Source: Homoserinimonas sp. OAct 916
GTDB taxonomy: Bacteria > Actinomycetota > Actinomycetes > Actinomycetales > Microbacteriaceae
DNA: 64,000 nt
Direction: 5' to 3'
Assembly: GCF_003260275.1 (NCBI RefSeq)
Contig: NZ_QJHB01000014.1
Location: 1 to 64,000 of the forward strand
This document shows, in pieces, positions 9,179-16,926 of the stretch. The notes below the pieces were generated by a model, which saw nothing but the letters and a program-made list of their open reading frames with translations, was not told the origin of the DNA and did no database searches. A program made the position numbers and the translations under genes. The first letter of the stretch is position 1. Every line of letters starts with the position of its first letter.

Positions 9179-9802
9179 ATGGGAGTCCCCGGTCCTGAAG
9201 CCACGCCCGCACCTGAGACGACCGCTTCTGCCCAACTGCCGCTAGACAAACCGTTCCTGCGTCGCGATCTGACGGGATTTAGCGGAGCTGGGTATGACCG
9301 CGGCCGAAACGCGTTGTGGCAGGTCGCCTGGCAGTTGATCTCCGGGCTCGTCGTCGTTCGATGGTGGTGTCCACCCGGGGTGAGGGCAACCATCCTGCGA
9401 TTCTTCGGCGCCGAGATCGGCAAGAATGTGGTGATCCGACAGCGGGTTCGAATCCATTGGCCGTGGAAGCTCCGTATTGGCGACGGGACATGGATTGGTG
9501 ACGGAGCGTGGATTCTCAACCTGGAGCCGGTCACGATCGGCAGTGACGTCTGCATCTCCCAGGAGGTGCTGCTCTGCACAGGAAGCCATGATCGTCACTC
9601 GCCCACTTTTGAATTCGACAATGGGCCGATAATCGTCGAGGATGGCGCGTGGATCGCCGCTCGGGCCACCGTATTGCGTGGCTCCACCGTCGGTCACGAC
9701 AGTGTGATCGGAGCGTGCACGCTGGTGGCTGGAATCATTCCCCCGGGAACAGTGATGCACGCCCCCCGTCCGAGTTCCAGGCCGCCGCGAACGGAGCGGT
9801 GA
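9179..9802 (+). CDS. wcaF: WcaF-like colanic acid acetyltransferase
   Basis: A 207-residue hexapeptide acetyltransferase. After a short N-terminal tail, DLTGFSGAGYDRGRN and LWQVAWQLISGLVVVRWW match the start of WcaF proteins, and the C-terminal half shows the left-handed helix repeats (IGKNVVIRQRVRI, IGDGTWIGDGAWI, VTIGSDVCISQEV) with the conserved loop CTGSHDRHSPTF that holds the catalytic His. It would transfer acetyl from acetyl-CoA to a sugar of the exopolysaccharide repeat. The stop codon (9800-9802) touches the GTG start of the next glycosyltransferase, so the two are one transcription unit. Confidence 0.85.
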   Translation: MGVPGPEATPAPETTASAQLPLDKPFLRRDLTGFSGAGYDRGRNALWQVAWQLISGLVVVRWWCPPGVRATILRFFGAEIGKNVVIRQRVRIHWPWKLRIGDGTWIGDGAWILNLEPVTIGSDVCISQEVLLCTGSHDRHSPTFEFDNGPIIVEDGAWIAARATVLRGSTVGHDSVIGACTLVAGIIPPGTVMHAPRPSSRPPRTER

Positions 9803-10906
9803 GTGCGCATCCTTTCGATCGTGACCCTGGTCAGTCCCTTGGGGGAATATGGTGGGCCGGTGCGTGTGGCCGTCAATCAGGCCATCGAGCTTCGCCGGCT
9901 CGGCCACGAAGTGTTGCTCGCCGGCTCCGCCCGTGGATACGAAGCTGGGCGACCAACCGAGCTCGAAGGAGTTCCGGCAGCACTGTATCCGGCGCGAACG
10001 CTGCTGCCGGGCATCGGTTTCGCCGGCTTGGCCGCACCCGGACTTCATCGACGACTCGCTCGGCTCACGCGCAACGTCGATGTGGTGCATATCCACGCCG
10101 CTCGCGACCTCGTCACATTGCCGGCTGCTGATTGGGTGCGCCGCAGAGGAATCCCCTACGTGGTGCAGACACACGGGATGATCACCCCGACGGAAAGGAT
10201 GCTGGCTCGCCCCCTGGACGCGTGGCTCACTCGGCGTGTCCTCCGTGACGCGAAGAGGATCTTCTACCTGACTGAACGAGAAAAGAATGAATTGCCCCAG
10301 GTCGGCGGTTCGGCGCTGAAGCTTGAACAACTCGGCAACGGAGTGCCCGTCCCCCGGGTGTACCCAACCCCACCGGGGGTCGAGGTCCTGTATTTGGCCC
10401 GACTTGCGGAGCGAAAGAGACCGATTGAGTTCGTCGAGATGGCGAAACGTGTTGGTCCTGAGTTTCCCGACGTGCGCTTTCGACTTGTCGGCCCCGACGA
10501 AGGCCAGGGTTCACGAGTCGCCGAAGCGATCCGCGACTCCGACGGAGTCGATATCGAGTGGGAGGGCGCGATCAGTCCCGATGCCGCGGTGGAGCGAATT
10601 TCCCGTGCGACGATCTACGTTCTGCCCTCGGTGGACGAGCCATTCCCGATGTCAGTACTGGAAGCCATGTCATTGGGCGTCCCCGTGGTGATAACAGACA
10701 GCTGTGGTCTGGCGCCCTTGGTCGACGACGAGAAGTGCGGCGTTGTTGTGGACGATTCGCTCAGCTCCCTCGTCGCCGCCGTGACCTCACTGCTCCGCGA
10801 CCCTGATCGTGCCCGAGAATTGGGCGCCACCGGAGCACGGGTCACTCGTCAGCGTCTTGGGATGACGGCCGTTGGCCATCAGCTGGAGCGGGCCTATTCG
10901 CGCTGA
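9803..10906 (+). CDS. GT4-family glycosyltransferase
   Basis: A 367-residue GT-B enzyme starting VRILSIVTLVSPLGEYGGPV from a GTG that directly follows the wcaF stop. The GGP loop near residue 18 and PYVVQTHG are N-terminal domain motifs. The C-terminal domain has VLYLARLAERKRP, then EPFPMSVLEAMSLGVPVVIT, which contains the E-x7-E retaining GT4 motif. It would add a sugar to the growing lipid-linked repeat unit. The last 65 bases overlap tail-to-tail with the polymerase gene on the other strand, so the two messages are antisense to each other at their ends. Confidence 0.87.
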   Translation: MRILSIVTLVSPLGEYGGPVRVAVNQAIELRRLGHEVLLAGSARGYEAGRPTELEGVPAALYPARTLLPGIGFAGLAAPGLHRRLARLTRNVDVVHIHAARDLVTLPAADWVRRRGIPYVVQTHGMITPTERMLARPLDAWLTRRVLRDAKRIFYLTEREKNELPQVGGSALKLEQLGNGVPVPRVYPTPPGVEVLYLARLAERKRPIEFVEMAKRVGPEFPDVRFRLVGPDEGQGSRVAEAIRDSDGVDIEWEGAISPDAAVERISRATIYVLPSVDEPFPMSVLEAMSLGVPVVITDSCGLAPLVDDEKCGVVVDDSLSSLVAAVTSLLRDPDRARELGATGARVTRQRLGMTAVGHQLERAYSR

Positions 10907-12401
10907 TCGGGTCAGGCGGGGCAATCGGTCGGGCCCGCTGCCTGACAATCAGCAGGCAGAAGATGGTCACGGCAACGGCACCCGTCGCCTGCAGTAGTGA
11001 GCCTCGCAAAAGGATAGTCATGTAGACGGGGAAGATCGCCCCGACGATTGCCCAGTGCCCAGCCCGCTGGATCGCGGGCAGCAGTTTGGAGTCCATGACC
11101 CGCAGAAAGTACCCCACCAGAATGAACCCCAGGGCAAGGACGATCGGGCCGCCATTCACCAGGAACTCTGCCCAGAGCGGCGCCGAAAGATTGTCAAAAG
11201 AGTATCCACGGTACTGTGCCAGAAGAATGCCGGTGTCCACGGGCTTGTCGGGCCAGATCCCTCGCGGCACCCAGAACAGGATGACGCCCAGTGCCTGGCG
11301 CCCCGGCTCGACCAGGCCATCAAGCACGTAGGAATAGGCATTCGCGATCTGCCAGAACGCGTCATAGTCAGGGTTGCCCTTGTACTCACCGAAGAAGCTG
11401 TCTCGGCCCAATTGGACTGTGGTTCCTCGAAATGCGTCAGCGATCGGAAAAAGGAATACGAAAGCGACGACGACGGCCGCAAGCGTTATTCGAACCCTTC
11501 CAGGCGAGACGACCGCCCCGGCGTAGACGACCAGGGCGAAGAGCACGGTGCCTAGGCTGTAACGCGCACTGCTCAGCGGGTTCACCACAATCAACAACAG
11601 AGCCGTCGCCGCCATCATCAGCACGAGATACCATCGTGAGACAGAACGGCTGGCCTTCTTGCGCAATTGTGACAGGGACCCGATGCCGACAAGCAGCGGG
11701 TAGATGGCGAGGGAATAGATCACGGATCTGGTGGCGGGGTCTGGCCAGAGAGCCGCTCGCGTTGCCTGGGCCAGCTCACGGGAGCCGAAGAGTGCGCTGA
11801 AGCCCATTCGAGAGACGAAGAAGGCGCTTGCCGCCACTCCCGCGACGATCAGGAGCGTGGTTCTTACTGCACTGACCGCCGTGACGGGATCGGAGTGCTT
11901 CGGTTGGGCCGCGGCGGGGAACCGTTCGGCCTGGGCGGGTCGACGACGACGACGTTCACGGGCTATCGCCAAGATCCGCCCGATCTCGTAGCAGATCACT
12001 CCGACCCACACCAGCACGGCTGTCGACAGATCAAGGGCCTCATCGATACCGGGAGTTGTTCGCGAGATCAGCCCGCTGCGCAGCTGCACAGTCGGAGCCA
12101 GACCCATGAATATATAAGTGAAGAGCCAGAAGAAAAAGTCGAAGAGGAGCGCCCGCCCAGAGACGATCGCTACAGACAACCGCACTCCCGCCCACGCCGT
12201 GAGGGCGAGCGTCAACAGCCACGCACTGCTGCGGCCGACGTCTTCCACCTGCGCAACCAGCATTGCAGGCACCACAGCAGCCAGAAGTACGGCAATGGCC
12301 AGAACTCCGAGCAGTTGAGGAACACGACCTGTCGGGGTGTCTGCCGCACGCGCCGCATCGCCCCGGGGGATCCGAGGCGGCCGGCTTCCGATGGCCGTCA
12401 C
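10842..12401 (-). CDS. Wzy-like oligosaccharide repeat unit polymerase
   Basis: A 519-residue polytopic membrane protein with about a dozen hydrophobic segments, GTG start. A large periplasmic-type loop contains RDSFFGEYKGNPDYDAFWQIANAYSYVLDG and WVPRGIWPDKP, a layout and motif set typical of Wzy / O-antigen ligase-like polymerases in actinobacterial polysaccharide clusters. It would polymerise repeat units delivered by the flippase. The polar C-terminal tail (PPDPISANRPAPADG) is encoded by the stretch that overlaps the convergent glycosyltransferase gene. It begins 3 bases after the stop of the SGNH hydrolase gene, so they share an operon. Assignment is by topology and context; no catalytic residue can be named. 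Confidence 0.72.
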   Translation of the reverse strand: MTAIGSRPPRIPRGDAARAADTPTGRVPQLLGVLAIAVLLAAVVPAMLVAQVEDVGRSSAWLLTLALTAWAGVRLSVAIVSGRALLFDFFFWLFTYIFMGLAPTVQLRSGLISRTTPGIDEALDLSTAVLVWVGVICYEIGRILAIARERRRRRPAQAERFPAAAQPKHSDPVTAVSAVRTTLLIVAGVAASAFFVSRMGFSALFGSRELAQATRAALWPDPATRSVIYSLAIYPLLVGIGSLSQLRKKASRSVSRWYLVLMMAATALLLIVVNPLSSARYSLGTVLFALVVYAGAVVSPGRVRITLAAVVVAFVFLFPIADAFRGTTVQLGRDSFFGEYKGNPDYDAFWQIANAYSYVLDGLVEPGRQALGVILFWVPRGIWPDKPVDTGILLAQYRGYSFDNLSAPLWAEFLVNGGPIVLALGFILVGYFLRVMDSKLLPAIQRAGHWAIVGAIFPVYMTILLRGSLLQATGAVAVTIFCLLIVRQRARPIAPPDPISANRPAPADGQRPSSQDADE

Positions 12402-12404
12402 GAC

Positions 12405-13121
12405 CTACTTCAGGTTCTCGGTGACCCGCGCGGCGATCGCCAGGTGTCCCTCGTCGCCGACATGGGCGCCGTCAGTGAGGAACATGCTCTTGGACAGGAC
12501 CGGCGGATCAAGCAGGCTGATGTACGTCGCCTTCACTGCGGCGGCGGCCTTTCGCACTTCACTGTCGATAGCGGTGATGTCGTCGCCCGCAACGGGAGCG
12601 CTCGGACCGACGGCGATGATCTTCACGTTCGGGAGTTCCTGTCGAATCGTTCGGAAGGTGGATTCGATCGCCGATCGAACGTCATTCAGATCCATTCCCA
12701 CATCGTTCTGGCCGCCGGCGACGACCACGATGTCCGGGTTGTTTCTGACGACTGCGGCGACGACATCTTGGTAATTGGGGCAGAAGGCCTTACCGCAACC
12801 CGCCTCCTTCGCCGTGCGCAGATATCCGGTACCTCCGTTGGCCAGGTTTATCTCTTCCCAATCCTCTTCCGCAGAGACGACTGAGGTCCATCGCTTGCTC
12901 TGCTCGGATGCCCCGACCCCCGCGGAATAGGAGTCCCCGACGAAGACGGCCAGCGGGCGCGTCGTGGCTGGACGGATGGTGGGCCAGGCCTGCTCCGGCT
13001 GGGCGGACTGAGGCGACGAGGCGAGGGCGAATGCCGCGATCGCCACGCTGGAGGCTGCAAGAAGTCCAAGTCCCACGTACTTCCACGCACTGGATCTCGA
13101 AATTCTCCGATAGAATGCCAT
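12405..13121 (-). CDS. Membrane-anchored SGNH/GDSL hydrolase
   Basis: A 238-residue protein from the ATG at 13121. A basic start (MAFYRRISRSSAWKY) and one hydrophobic segment (residues 16-34) suggest an uncleaved anchor or signal peptide. The SGNH blocks are all visible: block I VFVGDSYSAG with nucleophile Ser64, block II glycine in LANGGTGY, block III GGQND with the Asn, and block V DGAHVGDEGH with Asp and His. It probably removes or moves acyl groups on the exported glycan, balancing the two acyltransferases in the locus. It shares an operon with the polymerase. An in-frame ATG at 13172 exists but adds a segment with no signal-peptide character. Confidence 0.83.
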   Translation of the reverse strand: MAFYRRISRSSAWKYVGLGLLAASSVAIAAFALASSPQSAQPEQAWPTIRPATTRPLAVFVGDSYSAGVGASEQSKRWTSVVSAEEDWEEINLANGGTGYLRTAKEAGCGKAFCPNYQDVVAAVVRNNPDIVVVAGGQNDVGMDLNDVRSAIESTFRTIRQELPNVKIIAVGPSAPVAGDDITAIDSEVRKAAAAVKATYISLLDPPVLSKSMFLTDGAHVGDEGHLAIAARVTENLK

Positions 13122-13236
13122 CTGAATATGATGACACACCGGGAAGCGCCGCTGGCGGTTCGTGGGTTGCATGGGCGCAACAACGATCCGTGACCTGCCC
13201 AGTGACCGGTGATGACATGAGTCAAGGGGGCAGGCG

Positions 13237-14649
13237 ATGGAGCAACGCCAGTTCTGGGCGCTCCTCCATCGTCGATGGATGACCGTCGTCGCGTTCGGTC
13301 TGCTGGGTGTTCTGATCGGCTCCGCCTACGTACTGACTGCGACCCCGGAGTACACCGCTGATGCAGAGCTGTTCGTTTCGGCCGTCGGCGCGGACAACAC
13401 CAGTGATCTTGTTCAGGGAAGCAACTTCTCCCAACAGCAGGCCCGAAACTATGCCGTGGTGGCGACCCGGGAAATCGTCCTCGACCCGGTGATCGAGGCT
13501 TTGGGGCTGGAGACCACCTCGAAAGCACTTGCGCGCCGAGTTTCCGCATCTGTTCCGCTCAACACCTCGCTCATCTCGATCTCCGTCACCGACACCTCCC
13601 CCGCCAGGGCAGCAGCAACGGCCAACGCCATCGCGACCAGCCTGACCAATACGATTCCCGACCTCGTTTCCAAGCGCAGCGACGGCTCCTCTCCGGTACG
13701 GCTGGGAACAATTCAGACCGCAACGCCACCGACCATCCCGACTGCCCCGAAGCCGAGAATGGTGATCGCGCTCGCGCTCATCCTCGGGTTGGCATTCGGA
13801 GTCGGATTCATAGTGGTCCGAGAGATGGTCGGGGCGAAGGTGCGAACACCCGACCAGATCAAACAGCTCATGGGACTGACCGTCCTCGGCTCCGTTGCGT
13901 TCGATCGTGCGACGCCGAATCGCCCGCTGATCTCTCACTCCAGCGGCCCGTCGGTGCGAGCTGAAGAGTTTCGCGAGATACGCACGAACCTACGTTTTCT
14001 GCACGCGGGACAGTCCCACAAAGTTTTTGTCGTGACGTCGTCGATTCCGGGCGAAGGCAAAAGCACCACGTCAGCCAATCTTGCGGCGGCTCTTGCAGCG
14101 ACGGGAACATCGGTGTGTCTGGTGGAGGCCGACCTTCGCAAGCCCAGCCTGGGCACCTATCTTGACCTTGAGGGCGGTATCGGCCTTACCACGGTGCTCG
14201 CAAAGGATGCATCACTCGATGACTGCCTGCAACCGTGGGGGCCTGACAACCTTCGGGTTCTGCTCAGCGGCCAGATTCCGCCCAACCCGAGCGAGTTACT
14301 GGGCTCACCGCAGTTGAAGAAACTCTTCAACACACTTCGCAATCGCTTCGACGTGCTCATAATCGACTGTCCGCCGCTGATCCCCGTGACTGACGCGGCG
14401 ATCGTCGCCAGCATTTTTGGCGGCGCCATTCTCGTCGTCGGCTGTGGAAAGGTCGAGTTGCGAGAACTCAGGCGTTCGGTGGATGCCCTATCCGTCAGCG
14501 GTTCCCCGGTGCTCGGTGTTATCGCGAATATGGCACCGGTCACCATGAAGGGGCGGTACCAGAGGATCTATGCGCAGGCCGACGAAGGCCGAAGAGGACC
14601 GAAGCGGCCAAGCAAGAAATCACTCGCCAAAGAAGGGGCCACCCGATAG
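13237..14649 (+). CDS. Wzz-type chain-length regulator fused to BY-type tyrosine kinase
   Basis: A 470-residue fusion. The N-terminal Wzz part has a membrane helix at about residues 15-34, an extracytoplasmic coiled region (NFSQQQARNYAVVATREIVL) and a second helix near residues 170-190 preceded by the proline-rich TATPPTIPTAP. The cytoplasmic kinase follows: Walker A IPGEGKSTT near residue 270, Walker A' CLVEADLRKPS, and Walker B LIIDCPP near residue 374. Such proteins control polymer length and cycle through autophosphorylation on C-terminal tyrosines; here only RYQRIY offers tyrosines, a poorer cluster than in classical Wzc/CapB. A GGGGG ribosome-binding site precedes the ATG. The phosphatase gene follows at once. 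Confidence 0.88.
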   Translation: MEQRQFWALLHRRWMTVVAFGLLGVLIGSAYVLTATPEYTADAELFVSAVGADNTSDLVQGSNFSQQQARNYAVVATREIVLDPVIEALGLETTSKALARRVSASVPLNTSLISISVTDTSPARAAATANAIATSLTNTIPDLVSKRSDGSSPVRLGTIQTATPPTIPTAPKPRMVIALALILGLAFGVGFIVVREMVGAKVRTPDQIKQLMGLTVLGSVAFDRATPNRPLISHSSGPSVRAEEFREIRTNLRFLHAGQSHKVFVVTSSIPGEGKSTTSANLAAALAATGTSVCLVEADLRKPSLGTYLDLEGGIGLTTVLAKDASLDDCLQPWGPDNLRVLLSGQIPPNPSELLGSPQLKKLFNTLRNRFDVLIIDCPPLIPVTDAAIVASIFGGAILVVGCGKVELRELRRSVDALSVSGSPVLGVIANMAPVTMKGRYQRIYAQADEGRRGPKRPSKKSLAKEGATR

Positions 14650-14692
14650 AATCACTGAAAGTCTGGCTCGACACCCGATAGGAGGCAGACCT

Positions 14693-15343
14693 TTGGTATT
14701 TGACGCTCTCCCTGAGCCTTCTGATGACGCGTGCGTGCTTTTCGTGTGCACCGGCAACATCTGTCGTTCGCCGTATGCCGAATACTCGCTGCGAGAGAAC
14801 CTCCGCCTCAAGCATGCCTCGGGAATCCGCGTTTTGTCGGCCGGAACCAGGGCAGTCGTCGACCGAGGCGCCGCGGAAGACGTCCTCGCACTACTCGCAG
14901 AGCACGGCATCAACGGTGCGGACTTTCGAGCACAGGCGCTGAATCCCGACATGATCGAAACTGCCGATCTGGTTCTCACCGCGTCCGCGAATCATCGCTC
15001 AGCTGTCGTGCAGATGGTGCCACGAGCTCATTCGCGAACCTTCACGATTCGGCAGTTCGCGCGTCTCGCCCTGGTGGCCCAGCCTGCAACATCCGACGAC
15101 GATTCTCCGCGTACTCGAGTGCAAGAACTTGTCCGTGCGTGCGCGGCGGTTCGCGGCGTTGCGGGGCCTTCCATCGGCTCGGCCGATGACGTCGAGGACC
15201 CATGGGGCGGTCCTGCTGCCGGCTATCGCCGCATGGCGGAGACTCTACGTGACCCGTTGCGGACGATCACCACTGCACTCGTCACGGTCGGGCAGGCCAC
15301 CACCCTGAGCCCAAGTCACCGGGCCACACCGTCGACTGCATAG
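14693..15343 (+). CDS. Low-molecular-weight protein-tyrosine phosphatase
   Basis: From the TTG at 14693, which has GGAGG eight bases upstream, the product is 216 residues. The phosphate loop VCTGNICRS holds nucleophile Cys19 and Arg25 of the C(x)5R motif, and the C-terminal DPWGG supplies the general-acid Asp. It is the expected partner that dephosphorylates the BY-kinase encoded just upstream, an arrangement like Wzb/Wzc. At 216 residues it is longer than the usual 150-160 of the family, with an insert between the central region and the DPW loop. Its last 28 bases overlap the convergent GH71 gene. Longer in-frame starts upstream (from 14570) would run into the kinase coding sequence. Confidence 0.86.
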   Translation: MVFDALPEPSDDACVLFVCTGNICRSPYAEYSLRENLRLKHASGIRVLSAGTRAVVDRGAAEDVLALLAEHGINGADFRAQALNPDMIETADLVLTASANHRSAVVQMVPRAHSRTFTIRQFARLALVAQPATSDDDSPRTRVQELVRACAAVRGVAGPSIGSADDVEDPWGGPAAGYRRMAETLRDPLRTITTALVTVGQATTLSPSHRATPSTA

Positions 15344-16815
15344 TACTGAAGGTCCTGCACTTTGGGGGTGGCGACAATCGCGTAGGGCGAATCGAGTTTC
15401 AATACGGTGGTTCCGTCGCGGACAATCTCGACCGTCACGCTTCCGATCGGCAGGGGAAACAGAGTGACAGTCTCGCCGGCCGGCAATTGCATCGTGTGCA
15501 ATTCAGTTCCAAGTTTGACTGTGGCGGTTGCGGGTGCCGTCAGCATGGCCAAAACCTCCACCTGGTCTCGAGGAGGGGTGGTCGCTCCCCCGAGAGTCGG
15601 GCTCATGGGCAACGTCGCGGCGTCGCCGTTGGCGGAGAACGGCTGAATACGGTGCGTGATGAATACCGCGTCTCGGTTCACGACGGGGTATTCACCGGTC
15701 TTGAACTGAACCAGGAAGTACGCGTTCAGCTTGAGAAAAGTCCAGCCATGCGCCATCGACGGAGCGAATGAAGTCGACTCGCTGTAATCGTTCCACGTGA
15801 TCAGTTGCACCATGTCGGCCTTGTCGGTGACTGCGCGGTCCCAGGAGGCTCGGAGGGTTTCAGTGTTGTCTGCCTCGGCATAGAGTCCGTTGCGCGGTCG
15901 AGTATCCTGAATCGCCACCGGGGCCATCCATTTCTTTCCTAACTCGTGCGCCTGAGCAGCGTAATCCGGTGCGCTCAGGATGCCGTCGACGGTGCGCAGG
16001 CCCCAGTTGCCAAACGCATAGCTGATGGGTGCAAACTGCTCCATGTTCTGCTCGCTTGCGTTCAGGAACACTGCGATGAGCGCCACTGTGACCCCGTGCT
16101 TCTCCGCGAGTATCTGTTGAATCTCCTGCCACCAAGTCGCTGGCTGCCCCTCGGCTTTGAAAGAGGACAGGAGATACTCCCCTGAGGGAAGGCGGTACGC
16201 GGCCGAACTTGAATACAGTTCTGCGAGGCGAGAAGCGATCAGCGCCGGATCTGCCCGGCCTGCACTGGCCGTGGTATCGAGATTGGGTACGACGACGAAT
16301 TTCTCTCCTGAAACCACTGCGGCTTTCATCAGCAGCAGCGTGCGATCCCAATTGGAGCCGTCCAGGCTCAAGATGTCGACGGTGAACCCGTCGATTCCCA
16401 TACTCGCTGCCTGATGAATCTCGGTGACCATGTCTGCCAGTTGCCAGTCACCCGGCAGAGGCGATCGCGCTGCCGGCCGATCTCGGAGAAGGCCGCCGTA
16501 TTCACTGTGCTGGCCGCTCTCCCCGTCCGGATGAAGATAGTTCCGCTCGTAATAGTCCGACTTTGGATCTTCGTTGTCGATCGAAATCGGATACGGCGGA
16601 AAATAATGCGCAAAGACCAGAGGTTGCTCGGAAGCCATCGGTGGAAGATCGAACGGCAGTTCATCCGACGAAACAATTTCTGCCCGGTGCTCGGAAGCGA
16701 TTTCACCCTTCGAAGAGGTGCACCCGGAAATCCCGGCGAATATCATCAACCCAACGATGACAGCGGTGAGTCTCACCAGGGTCGCGGCCTTACTCGGCTG
16801 CGTGGATCTATTCAC
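15316..16815 (-). CDS. GH71-like alpha-1,3-glucanase lipoprotein
   Basis: A 499-residue protein with a type II signal peptide: hydrophobic segment and a lipobox ISGC at about residue 32. The catalytic region starts at FAHYFPPYPIS and runs through GIDGFTVDIL, SAGRADPALIA, GEYLLSSFKAEGQPATWW, PISYAFGNWG and ITWNDYSESTSFAPS, which matches the glycoside hydrolase 71 (endo-alpha-1,3-glucanase) pattern. A beta-rich C-terminal part follows. It is a close paralogue of the next gene, which suggests tandem duplication. Membrane-attached, it may trim or remodel the exopolysaccharide made here. The 3' end overlaps the phosphatase gene. An alternative is a related endo-glycosidase with other linkage preference. 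Confidence 0.82.
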   Translation of the reverse strand: MNRSTQPSKAATLVRLTAVIVGLMIFAGISGCTSSKGEIASEHRAEIVSSDELPFDLPPMASEQPLVFAHYFPPYPISIDNEDPKSDYYERNYLHPDGESGQHSEYGGLLRDRPAARSPLPGDWQLADMVTEIHQAASMGIDGFTVDILSLDGSNWDRTLLLMKAAVVSGEKFVVVPNLDTTASAGRADPALIASRLAELYSSSAAYRLPSGEYLLSSFKAEGQPATWWQEIQQILAEKHGVTVALIAVFLNASEQNMEQFAPISYAFGNWGLRTVDGILSAPDYAAQAHELGKKWMAPVAIQDTRPRNGLYAEADNTETLRASWDRAVTDKADMVQLITWNDYSESTSFAPSMAHGWTFLKLNAYFLVQFKTGEYPVVNRDAVFITHRIQPFSANGDAATLPMSPTLGGATTPPRDQVEVLAMLTAPATATVKLGTELHTMQLPAGETVTLFPLPIGSVTVEIVRDGTTVLKLDSPYAIVATPKVQDLQYYAVDGVAR

Positions 16816-16877
16816 GAGTGCCCTTCGCCGGAGAGGGCTCTAACACTACGCCCACAAACTTCGCCGGGCGACAAGTA

Positions 16878-16906
16878 CGGCACCCCCAAACAGAGTGGGG
16901 GTGCCG
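16878..16906 (-). terminator. Strong hairpin after the CWB2-GH71 gene
   Basis: A perfect 10-bp stem (16878-16887 with 16897-16906, CGGCACCCCC against its complement) and a 9-base loop sit 20 bases past the stop of the CWB2-GH71 gene and before the GH71 lipoprotein gene. The T-run is weak on the minus strand, so it may only partly end transcription. Confidence 0.6.
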
Positions 16907-16926
16907 CACTTCACTACTGGTCTGGC

